Translations under genes and position numbers: made by a program
The notes under the pieces: model-generated
What the model saw: the letters and a program-made list of their open reading frames with translations, nothing else
Database searches by the model: none
Told to the model about the DNA's origin: nothing
Source of the DNA: an uncultured Lachnospiraceae bacterium
Lineage (GTDB): Bacteria; Bacillota; Clostridia; Lachnospirales; Lachnospiraceae
Assembly (NCBI GenBank): GCA_910586255.1
Contig: CAJUHR010000076.1
Location: 1-5,789 of the forward strand
Length of the DNA stretch: 5,789 nt
Direction: 5' to 3'
Shown here: piece by piece, positions 1 through 5,709 of the stretch
How positions within the stretch are numbered: position 1 is the stretch's first letter
How the letters are laid out: the number at the start of each line of letters is the position of its first letter

Positions 1-580
1 CCAGCGCCACATAATCCTTATCCTTTAACCAGGCACGAAGGAAATCAAGATATTGTCTTTGTGCTTTCACATCGTGACGATATTCCCGGAAAAGGCAGTC
101 CCATTCGTCTATCAGGATTATAAAAGAATGTTTTGTTTTAGAAAAAATATCCTTCATTATCTGAATTAAATTGCTCTCATCCCGAAAACGTACATCAGCA
201 AAATGCTCTACTAAATCAAAAGTAAGATATTTGCTAAGCATTGACAGCATCTCGCTCACACTGCCTGCCACACTCAAAAAATCCTGCATATTAAACTGAA
301 TCACATCATACTGGTTCAAATGCTTTTTGTAAGATTCCATCCCGCTGACCGCCAGTTTATCAAACAGCTCTGAGGAATCCACATCCCGCCCATAATATGC
401 AGCCAGCATGTCCGCTGCCATTGACTTGCCGAAACGTCTGGGACGGCTCACACACATAAACTTCTGCCTGGTATTCAGAACGCTGTTTGTCTTTTCAATA
501 AGCGCCGATTTATCTACATAGATAGCAGAGTTCAGGCTTTCACAAAAACCTTTATTCCCTGGATTCAAATAACTTCCCAT
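1..580 (-). CDS. AAA-ATPase-like / DUF1703 family protein, N-terminal part (runs off the left edge)
   Basis: An open frame of 193 codons starts at ATG 578-580 and runs leftward out of the window with no stop. Translation begins MGSYLNPGNKGF. A Walker A-like SRPRRFGKS lies at residues 45-53 and a Walker B IILIDEWD at 154-161. These and the 'YVDKSALI' segment near residue 22 are typical of the AAA-ATPase-like family (Pfam AAA-ATPase_like), whose members usually exceed 500 residues and often end in a PD-(D/E)XK nuclease-like DUF1703 domain; that C-terminal part is outside the window. The P-loop is the family's degenerate form (RPRRFGKS rather than GxxxxGK[ST]). The start is supported by GGAGGG at 589-594, 8 nt upstream. 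The biological role of the family is not established; members are often present in many copies in Bacteroidetes and Clostridia. The family call is secure, the function is not. Confidence 0.88.
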   Translation of the reverse strand, partial: MGSYLNPGNKGFCESLNSAIYVDKSALIEKTNSVLNTRQKFMCVSRPRRFGKSMAADMLAAYYGRDVDSSELFDKLAVSGMESYKKHLNQYDVIQFNMQDFLSVAGSVSEMLSMLSKYLTFDLVEHFADVRFRDESNLIQIMKDIFSKTKHSFIILIDEWDCLFREYRHDVKAQRQYLDFLRAWLKDKDYVAL

Positions 581-588
581 TCTTTCTG

Positions 589-594
589 CCCTCC
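589..594 (-). promoter_or_regulatory. Ribosome binding site of the left-edge ATPase gene
   Basis: GGAGGG on the minus strand lies 8 nt before the ATG at 578-580 and fixes the start of the partial AAA-ATPase-like gene. Confidence 0.75.
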
Positions 595-629
595 GTTTTC
601 CTACAATGTCTGTAAAACCGTAACAGTTC

Positions 630-653
630 AGACGGGTATCTTCTTGCCCGTCT
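630..653. other. Stem-loop in the leader of the left-edge ATPase gene
   Basis: AGACGGG (630-636) pairs perfectly with CCCGTCT (647-653) around a 10-nt loop. On the minus strand it would sit in the 5' leader of the ATPase gene, about 50 nt before its start codon. No T-run follows on either strand, so it does not look like an intrinsic terminator. It could be a regulatory leader hairpin or a small dispersed repeat; neither can be shown from this window. Confidence 0.4.
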
Positions 654-727
654 ACGCCGGACAATGGTATCGGATACTCCGATTTATCCTGACCTTAGAA
701 ATGCAAACGAACTTATCCGTTTTCACT

Positions 728-756
728 TTTATACAAGATATAATAGTCCGAATCAA
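728..756 (-). promoter_or_regulatory. Candidate sigma-A promoter of the left-edge ATPase gene
   Basis: On the minus strand TTGATT (751-756) and TATAAA (728-733) are separated by 17 nt, the optimal spacing for a housekeeping promoter. Transcription would start near 721 and give a leader of about 140 nt that contains the 630-653 hairpin. The surrounding DNA is AT-rich, so chance matches are possible. Confidence 0.5.
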
Positions 757-903
757 GAATTACAATCTCCTCTTTATACCTGTAAGACAAGTGATTTTCA
801 ATACATTCTTTTAAAATGTTTTGTATTGGTTTTCTCTGAATTTTCTATAATTACTATACTGTATTTTTAAGAAAAAATCCATTATAACTATAAAAAACAC
901 CGC

Positions 904-939
904 AAAAAGAGCCATCAAACTGCATTGATGACTCTTTTT
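904..939. terminator. Bidirectional intrinsic terminator after the dehydratase gene
   Basis: AAAAAGAG (904-911) pairs with CTCTTTTT (932-939). After one C/A mismatch, CATCAA (913-918) pairs with TTGATG (925-930), leaving a 6-nt loop. Read on the minus strand the hairpin ends in a U-run and lies 30 nt past the stop codon of the dehydratase gene, so it should end the operon. The symmetric T-run means it could also stop plus-strand transcripts. Confidence 0.85.
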
Positions 940-968
940 CATCTATTCCGTTTATTAAATTTCCGTTT

Positions 969-2117
969 TTACCAGTCCTTCACCGCTCCGTCAAACGCCC
1001 TCTTGGCCTCATTGCTCCCCCGCTCCTTAGCCGGATAGCGCTGCCCGGCATCCTCCGCCAGCTCCACGCCGATTCCGGGCGCCTCGGGAATTACCATACA
1101 GCCATTCTCAAACCGCAGCGGTTCCTTCACCATAGCATCCTCGGCCCCGTTCAGGCAGAAACCCGGCAGTTCTTGAATCCCCAGGTTAGGAATCGAAGCA
1201 CAGATCTGCAGGCAGGCTGCCGTGGATACCGGCCCTAAGGGATTGTGGGGAATCATCAGCACATCGTTGGCCTCCGCAAGGGCGCATATTTTCTTGCTGA
1301 TGGTGATGCCGCCCACCGCACACACATCAGGACGGACATACTGGCAGGCATGACGGGACATCAGCATCTCAAACTCCTTCAAATCGATAAACCGTTCACC
1401 CGTGGCAATGGGAACATTCACCCTTCTCGCCACCTCGGTCATAGAGTCTATATTATCCGGTGTGATGGGATCCTCCAGCACCATAGGGCGGTATTTCTCA
1501 ACCTGCCGTCCAAAGGCCACCGCTTCTGGCATATTCATCCCCCGGTGAACTTCCAGAATCAGATCAAAATCATAGCCCACTGCCTCCCGGCAAACCCGTA
1601 CCTTTTCCAGTTCCTCCTCCACACGGCCGCTGAAAAATTCGTCCCGCCCGTCATTGCGGCTTCTCACAGGGCCATTGACAAAAATCTTGGCCGCAGTAAA
1701 ACCCTTTTCCTTTAAATCCTGATACCCCTCTGCCAGCTCCTTTAAATCCTCGGTCTTTGTCATAACTGAGGCGTACACGCGAATCTTCTCCCTGGTCTTT
1801 CCTCCCAAAAGCTCATATACCGGCACTCCCAGGGCCTTTCCCTTGATATCCCACAAGGCAATATCAATAGCTGAAATAGCACTCATAATCACCGATCCCC
1901 GGAAATATACAGAGCGGTAGAAATTCTGGTTGATGTCCTCAATACGGAAGGGATCACGTCCAATCAGATAAGAAGAGAATTTCCGGATAGCTGCTGCCGT
2001 TGCGTCCAGATATCCCCAGTTTCCTGCCTCTCCAAGACCTACAATTCCTTCATCCGTATAGATATGAACAAACAGATAATGCTTTGCATAAATCAGTTTT
2101 ACATCTGTAATCTTCAT
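969..2117 (-). CDS. Enolase-superfamily sugar-acid dehydratase (galactonate/mannonate dehydratase-like)
   Basis: Protein of 382 residues, the usual size for the mandelate racemase/muconate lactonizing enzyme group. The N-terminal capping domain spans about 1-115 and the (beta/alpha)7-beta barrel about 116-350. Visible active-site residues are metal ligands E189, E215 (LEDP) and E241 (GERF), with His191 (EVHRG), D264, H291 (PHNPLGP) and E316 (IQE). The paired barrel histidines and C-terminal DG(x)nW ending resemble galactonate and mannonate dehydratases, which remove water from aldonic acids to give 2-keto-3-deoxy acids. There is no KxK motif on the second barrel strand (K-I-F at 144-146), arguing against the muconate-lactonizing or dipeptide-epimerase subgroups. 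It is the last gene of the operon, 83 bp after the MBL gene, with a terminator behind it. Purine-rich AGGGG lies just upstream of the ATG. Family confidence is high; the substrate is unknown, so no symbol is given. Confidence 0.9.
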   Translation of the reverse strand: MKITDVKLIYAKHYLFVHIYTDEGIVGLGEAGNWGYLDATAAAIRKFSSYLIGRDPFRIEDINQNFYRSVYFRGSVIMSAISAIDIALWDIKGKALGVPVYELLGGKTREKIRVYASVMTKTEDLKELAEGYQDLKEKGFTAAKIFVNGPVRSRNDGRDEFFSGRVEEELEKVRVCREAVGYDFDLILEVHRGMNMPEAVAFGRQVEKYRPMVLEDPITPDNIDSMTEVARRVNVPIATGERFIDLKEFEMLMSRHACQYVRPDVCAVGGITISKKICALAEANDVLMIPHNPLGPVSTAACLQICASIPNLGIQELPGFCLNGAEDAMVKEPLRFENGCMVIPEAPGIGVELAEDAGQRYPAKERGSNEAKRAFDGAVKDW

Positions 2118-2200
2118 TGCTTTTCCCCTGCCTTTCTTTTCTCCTCTTGGTATTTGTCTCCGGTCTCATACATCTCCGTTTTTTTGCTTATCTTTTATAC

Positions 2201-3082
2201 TTAATGCAGATCTTTTGCCCTGCTTTCCCTGCATACAACATTCATATGAATCGTATACCACCTGGTTCTCTTAGGCGACAGGATCCGGCATATCAATCCC
2301 TTTTCTTCTGCCAGTTCATTGGCCCGGCAAAAAGTTTGATCGGAAAATCCCGGATTCTGATTTTCCCACACTTCAAAATGCATTGGTATCACAAGCTGAG
2401 CATAACTCTGCTCCATAACATAGCACCAGTCCTTTGCCACACGCTCCACATCCATCTCGTTGGTAAGCTTATTGCGCAGGACTATGTTGGGCCGCAATGT
2501 CCGCAGACGTTCCTCCATACCATCATTGGTTCCTCCCACAAAAGCTATACGAAATCCATGGTCAAAAGTCAGAAGATAATTCATGTTAAAAAGGCCGCCC
2601 AGAGTATGGAGTCTCGTCAGTCTGGGATCCTGAGAAATAATATCCCCCTCCTCCATGCTGCGCCTCCAGGTAAAGCGCTGAGGCTTGTGTTCTCCATGAA
2701 AGGTCTCCAGCTTAAATCCGTCAAAATAATATGTCCCGTCATAATCAACCGGATAAATCGATGTCAACTCCATATCCTCATATACACTTGCAATTTCCCC
2801 GGCCACTCCGCTGTGGCAGATTACCTTCGGAGAAAAACGTCGGATCACCTCTCCCAGATTAGCGATGTGGTCTCCGTGGGTATGATTGAGAATCACATAA
2901 TCACACCCTTCCAAATCACTTGTCTTAAATCCCTTCAGCTGAAACAGTCCAGCCAGAGGAACCTCTGGATTCTCTTTAAAATCATAGCAGGGATCCGTCA
3001 GGATTGTTTTTCCGTTGGGAAGCCTGATTTCAAAACACTGACAATTAATCCACCGAAAAGAAACGCTTTCTGTTCCTATCAT
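2201..3082 (-). CDS. Metallo-beta-lactamase-fold hydrolase (UlaG/lactonase-like)
   Basis: Protein of 293 residues. The early strand 'KTILTDPCYDF' (25-35) and metal-binding signature H67-T-H69-G-D71-H72 define the metallo-beta-lactamase fold. Further candidate ligands are H90, H129 or H132, and H235 (PMHFEVW). The usual GDT motif on the later strand reads GGT (183-185), with a nearby D187. No signal peptide is seen, so it should be cytoplasmic. UlaG-type relatives open sugar lactones, for example L-ascorbate 6-phosphate; a lactonase or esterase feeding the downstream dehydratase is a reasonable inference but is not proven. Translation starts at ATG 3080-3082 with a strong AGGAGG 5 nt upstream. 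The gene begins 13 bp after the stop of the broken permease, showing co-transcription. A long plus-strand frame opposite this gene is a shadow. Confidence 0.85.
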   Translation of the reverse strand: MIGTESVSFRWINCQCFEIRLPNGKTILTDPCYDFKENPEVPLAGLFQLKGFKTSDLEGCDYVILNHTHGDHIANLGEVIRRFSPKVICHSGVAGEIASVYEDMELTSIYPVDYDGTYYFDGFKLETFHGEHKPQRFTWRRSMEEGDIISQDPRLTRLHTLGGLFNMNYLLTFDHGFRIAFVGGTNDGMEERLRTLRPNIVLRNKLTNEMDVERVAKDWCYVMEQSYAQLVIPMHFEVWENQNPGFSDQTFCRANELAEEKGLICRILSPKRTRWYTIHMNVVCRESRAKDLH

Positions 3083-3087
3083 CTTTT

Positions 3088-3093
3088 CCTCCT
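3088..3093 (-). promoter_or_regulatory. Strong ribosome binding site of the MBL hydrolase gene
   Basis: A perfect AGGAGG lies 5 nt before ATG 3080-3082, just downstream of the permease stop codon (3096-3098). It should allow the hydrolase to be translated although the permease frame ahead of it is broken. Confidence 0.8.
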
Positions 3094-3095
3094 TC

Positions 3096-4195
3096 TTAAA
3101 ACGCCGGCAGCACAGTCATGGTATAGCAGATATAGATAACCGGAAGAATCATGGTGATCAAAATACCGCTTTTCATTAAGGTTTTTAAATCATAACCTCC
3201 ATCAGCCATACACATCGGCACTGCGGGCGTAGCCATAGGGGTAAGAAATGCTGTCAGGCTTCCTGCATTTACCAAAAGAATCAATCCGATAGGATTGGCT
3301 CCCAGGGCAGAGCAGGTCAGCAGGCAAATCGGTACAAACACTGCAGAGACCGCACGGTTCAGCATAAACTGTGTCAGCAAAAACGGTATGATGAAGAACA
3401 ACGCGCCCAGCACGTAATTGTTGTGCGTTCCTCCCACTGCATTTGCCAAAGCATTTCCAATCATATCACCGGCTCCCGTATTGGTCAATGCCGACCTTGT
3501 CTACCATGGGAGGCAATTTTACCTGTCCGCCCTGTCTGGCCTTCTCCTTTGCCTCAATGGCCATAACCGGCTCGGAAGGACAGCTTTTCGGCCCCAGAAA
3601 CAGAGCCCACAGAATAACCACCGGCAAAATGGGCCACGCTCCGATCATGAAATCAATGGGCCGCATCACCATGCCGCTAAAGCCATATGTCTCCATAAAG
3701 CCGCTGAACTGTCCCGCCTGCTGAATGGCTGTAGGCAGCGGCAGTATCCCACAGCACGCCACACACCACCATAATGGGAAACATATATTTAGAGCGGCTG
3801 TTGTCCGTGGTATCACACAGAGCGGCCAGAAGCGGCGACACAATGGCGTAAACCACCATGGGACTGGAAATGAAATTTGTCAGCAGAGCCGCCAGCAAAA
3901 GATATCCTAAGTACGCCATGCGAAAGGAGCCATGGGTCATTTTCATCAGGCTGCTGCACATGCGGTCCACCATGGAGGTTCTCCGAAATCCGGCGGCCAC
4001 GATGAACATGGTTGCCATCAGAATCGTATTGGTGTTGGAAAATCCCGCCAGCGCACCATTGGCGTCAATGCAGCCGGTAATATACAGCAATGCCATGGAA
4101 AACATGGCTGTAAGCCACATGGGAATCTTGTTGAGCATATAACTGATCAGGGTCACCGCAAAAATCGCCATACAAATCATCATTTGGGTTGACAT
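3096..4195 (-). pseudogene. SLC13/IT-superfamily organic-acid permease, broken by a frameshift and an internal deletion
   Basis: Three minus-strand frames carry successive parts of one multi-helix permease. Part 1 (4195 to about 3757) starts MSTQMMICMAIFAV and contains 'FSNTNTILMATMF' and a 'NFISSPMVVYAIVSP' helix. Part 2 (about 3757 to 3490) continues with 'ILPLPTAIQQAGQFSGFMETYG', a helix near 'AWPILPVVILWALFLG' and a loop ending 'KLPPMVDKVG'. Part 3 (about 3490 to 3096) carries 'ALTNTGAGDMIGNAL', 'TQFMLNRAVSAVFVPI' and 'LTAFLTPMATPAVPMC'. Each transition is a +1 shift. At the second junction, intact SLC13-type proteins, as I recall them, have roughly 50-60 further residues (two helices) between the KLPP loop and the TGAGD motif, so a deletion is likely. 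The summed coding length is about 365 residues, against 430-470 in relatives. The family imports carboxylates using Na+ or H+. First gene of the operon, facing away from the AraC gene. The first lesion alone could be a sequencing error; the second is harder to explain that way. Confidence 0.82.
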
Positions 4196-4386
4196 TATTT
4201 TTTACTTCCTTTCTTTGGTCTTCTTTCCCTTTTCAGCTTTCCAGGCCTGTACATCACTGAACTTGTGCCCTCACTATAACAGATCCTCTGCCCGGTTGTC
4301 GTTGAAAATATTTGTCAGTTTCCAGGACTTCCTCTGTCTGTTTCTTCAATATCCTCCTCTTAAAAGTCCTTTTTCCAATTAAAAAC

Positions 4387-4405
4387 ATCCAAATATTTTC
4401 CCTGT
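4387..4405 (+). repeat. Left arm of a perfect 19-bp inverted repeat
   Basis: ATCCAAATATTTTCCCTGT here is the exact reverse complement of the arm at 4577-4595. A 19-bp perfect match within a 505-bp intergenic region is not expected by chance, even allowing for AT-richness. The arm includes the small palindrome AAATATTT and ends inside the first CCTGTC motif. Confidence 0.9.
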
Positions 4406-4498
4406 CTAAAGTGCTGCATTTTCTCTTTGGTTTTTGGTAATCCTGTCTAATGGATTAAGATCTGTTTCATAAATTAAAAACGAATAATTCCTGTCAAA
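4401..4498. repeat. Three direct copies of CCTGTC(T/A)AA
   Basis: CCTGTCTAA occurs at 4401-4409 and 4442-4450, and CCTGTCAAA at 4490-4498, all in the same orientation, 41 and 48 bp apart. The first overlaps the left inverted-repeat arm, and the third contains the minus-strand TTGACA box. AraC-family proteins often bind direct repeats, so these are candidate operator half-sites. The motif is short and chance recurrence cannot be excluded. Confidence 0.35.
4468..4497 (-). promoter_or_regulatory. Weak candidate promoter of the permease operon
   Basis: On the minus strand a perfect TTGACA (4492-4497) is followed 18 nt later by TTTATG (4468-4473), a poor -10 box. A weak -10 paired with a consensus -35 could suit an activator-dependent promoter. 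It lies inside the inverted-repeat segment and would give a leader of about 265 nt. Another possibility is TATAGT (4273-4278) with ACGACA (4297-4302), closer to the operon. Confidence 0.3.
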
Positions 4499-4505
4499 GT
4501 CCTCA

Positions 4506-4534
4506 TTGACAATCTCAGCTTTTCCCGCTATTCT
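4506..4534 (+). promoter_or_regulatory. Candidate sigma-A promoter facing the araC-type gene
   Basis: TTGACA (4506-4511) matches the -35 consensus exactly, and TATTCT (4529-4534) follows after 17 nt with four of six -10 matches. It would start transcription near 4541 and give a leader of about 160 nt. The promoter lies entirely inside the segment bounded by the 19-bp inverted repeats, so inversion would turn it toward the permease operon. Confidence 0.5.
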
Positions 4535-4576
4535 TAAACTATCCTTATACCCCATATTCTGATTTAAATATTCACC

Positions 4577-4595
4577 ACAGGGAAAATATTTGGAT
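4577..4595 (-). repeat. Right arm of a perfect 19-bp inverted repeat
   Basis: ACAGGGAAAATATTTGGAT is the mate of 4387-4405; 171 bp lie between the arms. The match ends abruptly on both sides (C4386 against T4596, C4406 against C4576), and no target-site duplication flanks the pair, which argues against a miniature transposon. The arm ends 105 bp before the regulator's start codon. Confidence 0.9.
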
Positions 4596-4686
4596 TTTAT
4601 TTTTTATATTTTGGTAGTTTGCAGCAATTTTCTGCATGGATTGAAAACATTTGATTCTGATACCGGTTTGTCCGGTGTAAAAGAAG

Positions 4687-4694
4687 GGAAGGAG
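4687..4694 (+). promoter_or_regulatory. Ribosome binding site that sets the araC-type start
   Basis: GGAAGGAG lies 6 nt before ATG 4701. This favours 4701 over an in-frame TTG at 4590, which lies inside the right inverted-repeat arm and has no Shine-Dalgarno-like sequence near it. Confidence 0.8.
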
Positions 4695-4700
4695 ACCTGT

Positions 4701-5645
4701 ATGGAACAGGCATATTTTGAAATGCAGTGGCCCAGAGACAATCTGTTCTTGTCCGGCTTTGCACATGAGATTATGAATTACCGCTATCACTGGCATGCTT
4801 CGGAATACGAGCTGAATATCCTGCTCCACGGGAGCCAGGAGTTCTGTATTGGAACCGAGACGCATATTTTAGAGGAGGACGATGTGCTGCTCATCAATCC
4901 CGGCACAGGCCATGCTTCCTTCGCACCTCAGGCTAATACCCGGGCTTTGGTAGTGCATTTCTCCGCCTCCGTCTTCAAACCTTTTGTAAAAAAGGGCTAC
5001 ACCTTTCGTTTCGGCTCCTGCCTGTCTACAACCCAAAACCGCTATGAACCGGCTTACAACCGCATCCGTTTCTATGCCGGGCAGATTTTTCATGCCATGG
5101 CCGAAAACGGCCCTTATTCCCGACTGACGGCAAAGGCCAGCTTGGAGCTGCTTCTTGTCACCTTATGTACCATGTTTAACCCTGAAATGGTGAAAAATCC
5201 GGATGAGGAGGATCAGGAACACCAGGAGACGATCAGACAGCTGATCCGCTATATGGAAGAACATTACAAAGAAAAAATATCTTTAGAGGATCTGGCCCGG
5301 TTCTCCCAGTACAACCGCACCTATGTCTCTACTCTTTTTAAAAATACCATCGGCATCAATTTTCATGAGTACCTGACACGAATCCGTTTCCAAAAAGCTC
5401 TGCTGGAGCTTTCCACCACCTCCAAAAATCTGACGGAAATCGCCATTGGCAACGGATTTCCCGATTTAAAATCCTTCAATGCGCGTTTTCGGGAGACACT
5501 GCACCGAACTCCGGCCCAGTATCGCTCCCAGCTGTCCCCTGAGCGGGTTTTCCATGAGTCGTCACGGAATTATATTTCCCTCCAGGACAGGATTCTTAAA
5601 GGAAAGCTTGCAGAGTATCTGCGGCTGCCTGACAAATCGTCTTAA
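4701..5645 (+). CDS. AraC-family transcriptional regulator with N-terminal cupin domain
   Basis: Protein of 314 residues, starting MEQAYFEMQW. Residues 20-95 form a cupin-type sensing domain with 'YHWHASEYEL' (29-38), a glycine-turn 'NPGTGH' (66-71) and 'VVHFS' (84-88). The histidines H30, H32 and H71 could bind metal or ligand. An alpha-helical linker follows, then the C-terminal DNA-binding domain at about 177-275 with two helix-turn-helix motifs: ISLEDLARFSQYNRTYVSTL (193-212), and a second around LTEIAIGNGFPDLKSFNARF (244-263) followed by the typical R-TP-QYR ending. About 38 residues extend beyond this ending, more than most family members carry. It is divergent from the sugar-acid operon and most likely activates it in response to the substrate; the ligand is unknown. 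No clear terminator follows within the 64 bp before the next gene. Confidence 0.93.
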   Translation: MEQAYFEMQWPRDNLFLSGFAHEIMNYRYHWHASEYELNILLHGSQEFCIGTETHILEEDDVLLINPGTGHASFAPQANTRALVVHFSASVFKPFVKKGYTFRFGSCLSTTQNRYEPAYNRIRFYAGQIFHAMAENGPYSRLTAKASLELLLVTLCTMFNPEMVKNPDEEDQEHQETIRQLIRYMEEHYKEKISLEDLARFSQYNRTYVSTLFKNTIGINFHEYLTRIRFQKALLELSTTSKNLTEIAIGNGFPDLKSFNARFRETLHRTPAQYRSQLSPERVFHESSRNYISLQDRILKGKLAEYLRLPDKSS

Positions 5646-5709
5646 GACTCTGCCTTACGCCGTACCAGCTTTCCCATCGCATACCGTTTCATCAATACAC
5701 ATTCACGGC

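Larger units (their letters stand above)
595..968. other. AT-rich intergenic region, no supported gene
   Basis: This stretch separates the left ATPase gene from the end of the sugar-acid operon. It holds the ATPase gene's candidate promoter and leader hairpin and the operon terminator (904-939). A short weak palindrome, CAATACA (799-805) with TGTATTG (822-828), lies in the middle. The only open frame, 664-870 on the plus strand, has no ribosome binding site and no recognisable protein features. Confidence 0.6.
4196..4700. promoter_or_regulatory. Divergent regulatory region between the permease operon and the araC-type gene
   Basis: These 505 bp contain no supported gene. They hold a perfect 19-bp inverted repeat (arms 4387-4405 and 4577-4595), a sigma-A-type promoter facing the regulator, a weaker promoter facing the operon, and three copies of CCTGTC(T/A)AA. 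The operon's ribosome binding site is the modest AAGGAAG about 9 nt before its ATG at 4193-4195. The size is large for a simple divergent promoter and fits complex or switchable control. Confidence 0.7.

Noticed and set aside
664..870. Plus-strand frame of 68 codons in the AT-rich intergenic region
   Set aside because: No Shine-Dalgarno sequence before the ATG and no protein features; it overlaps the candidate promoter of the left ATPase gene on the other strand.
1245..1715. Plus-strand open frame antisense to the dehydratase gene
   Set aside because: The opposite strand codes a well-conserved enzyme with all active-site residues; the plus frame is rich in His and Arg, as expected from a shadow.
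2117..3139. Plus-strand open frame of 340 codons opposite the MBL gene
   Set aside because: It lies antisense to a gene with clear family motifs and a strong ribosome site; its translation has no recognisable domain and an atypical composition, so it is a shadow frame.
3677..3843. Overlapping permease frames as separate small membrane proteins or programmed frameshifting
   Set aside because: The frames continue one permease fold in order, none has its own good ribosome site, no slippery heptamer is obvious, and the second junction appears to lack internal sequence.
4387..4595. Miniature transposon (MITE) with 19-bp terminal inverted repeats
   Set aside because: No direct target-site duplication flanks the arms, and the interior has promoter-like content in a divergent control region. 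A genome-wide copy search would be needed to reopen this.
4590..4700. N-terminal extension of the AraC protein from TTG 4590
   Set aside because: No ribosome site near 4590 and the codon lies in the inverted-repeat arm; ATG 4701 has GGAAGGAG 6 nt upstream and gives a normal AraC N-terminus.
5646..5709. Terminator between the AraC gene and the right-edge gene
   Set aside because: Only a 4-bp palindrome (TACG/CGTA) is visible, with no T-run, so no terminator can be supported.
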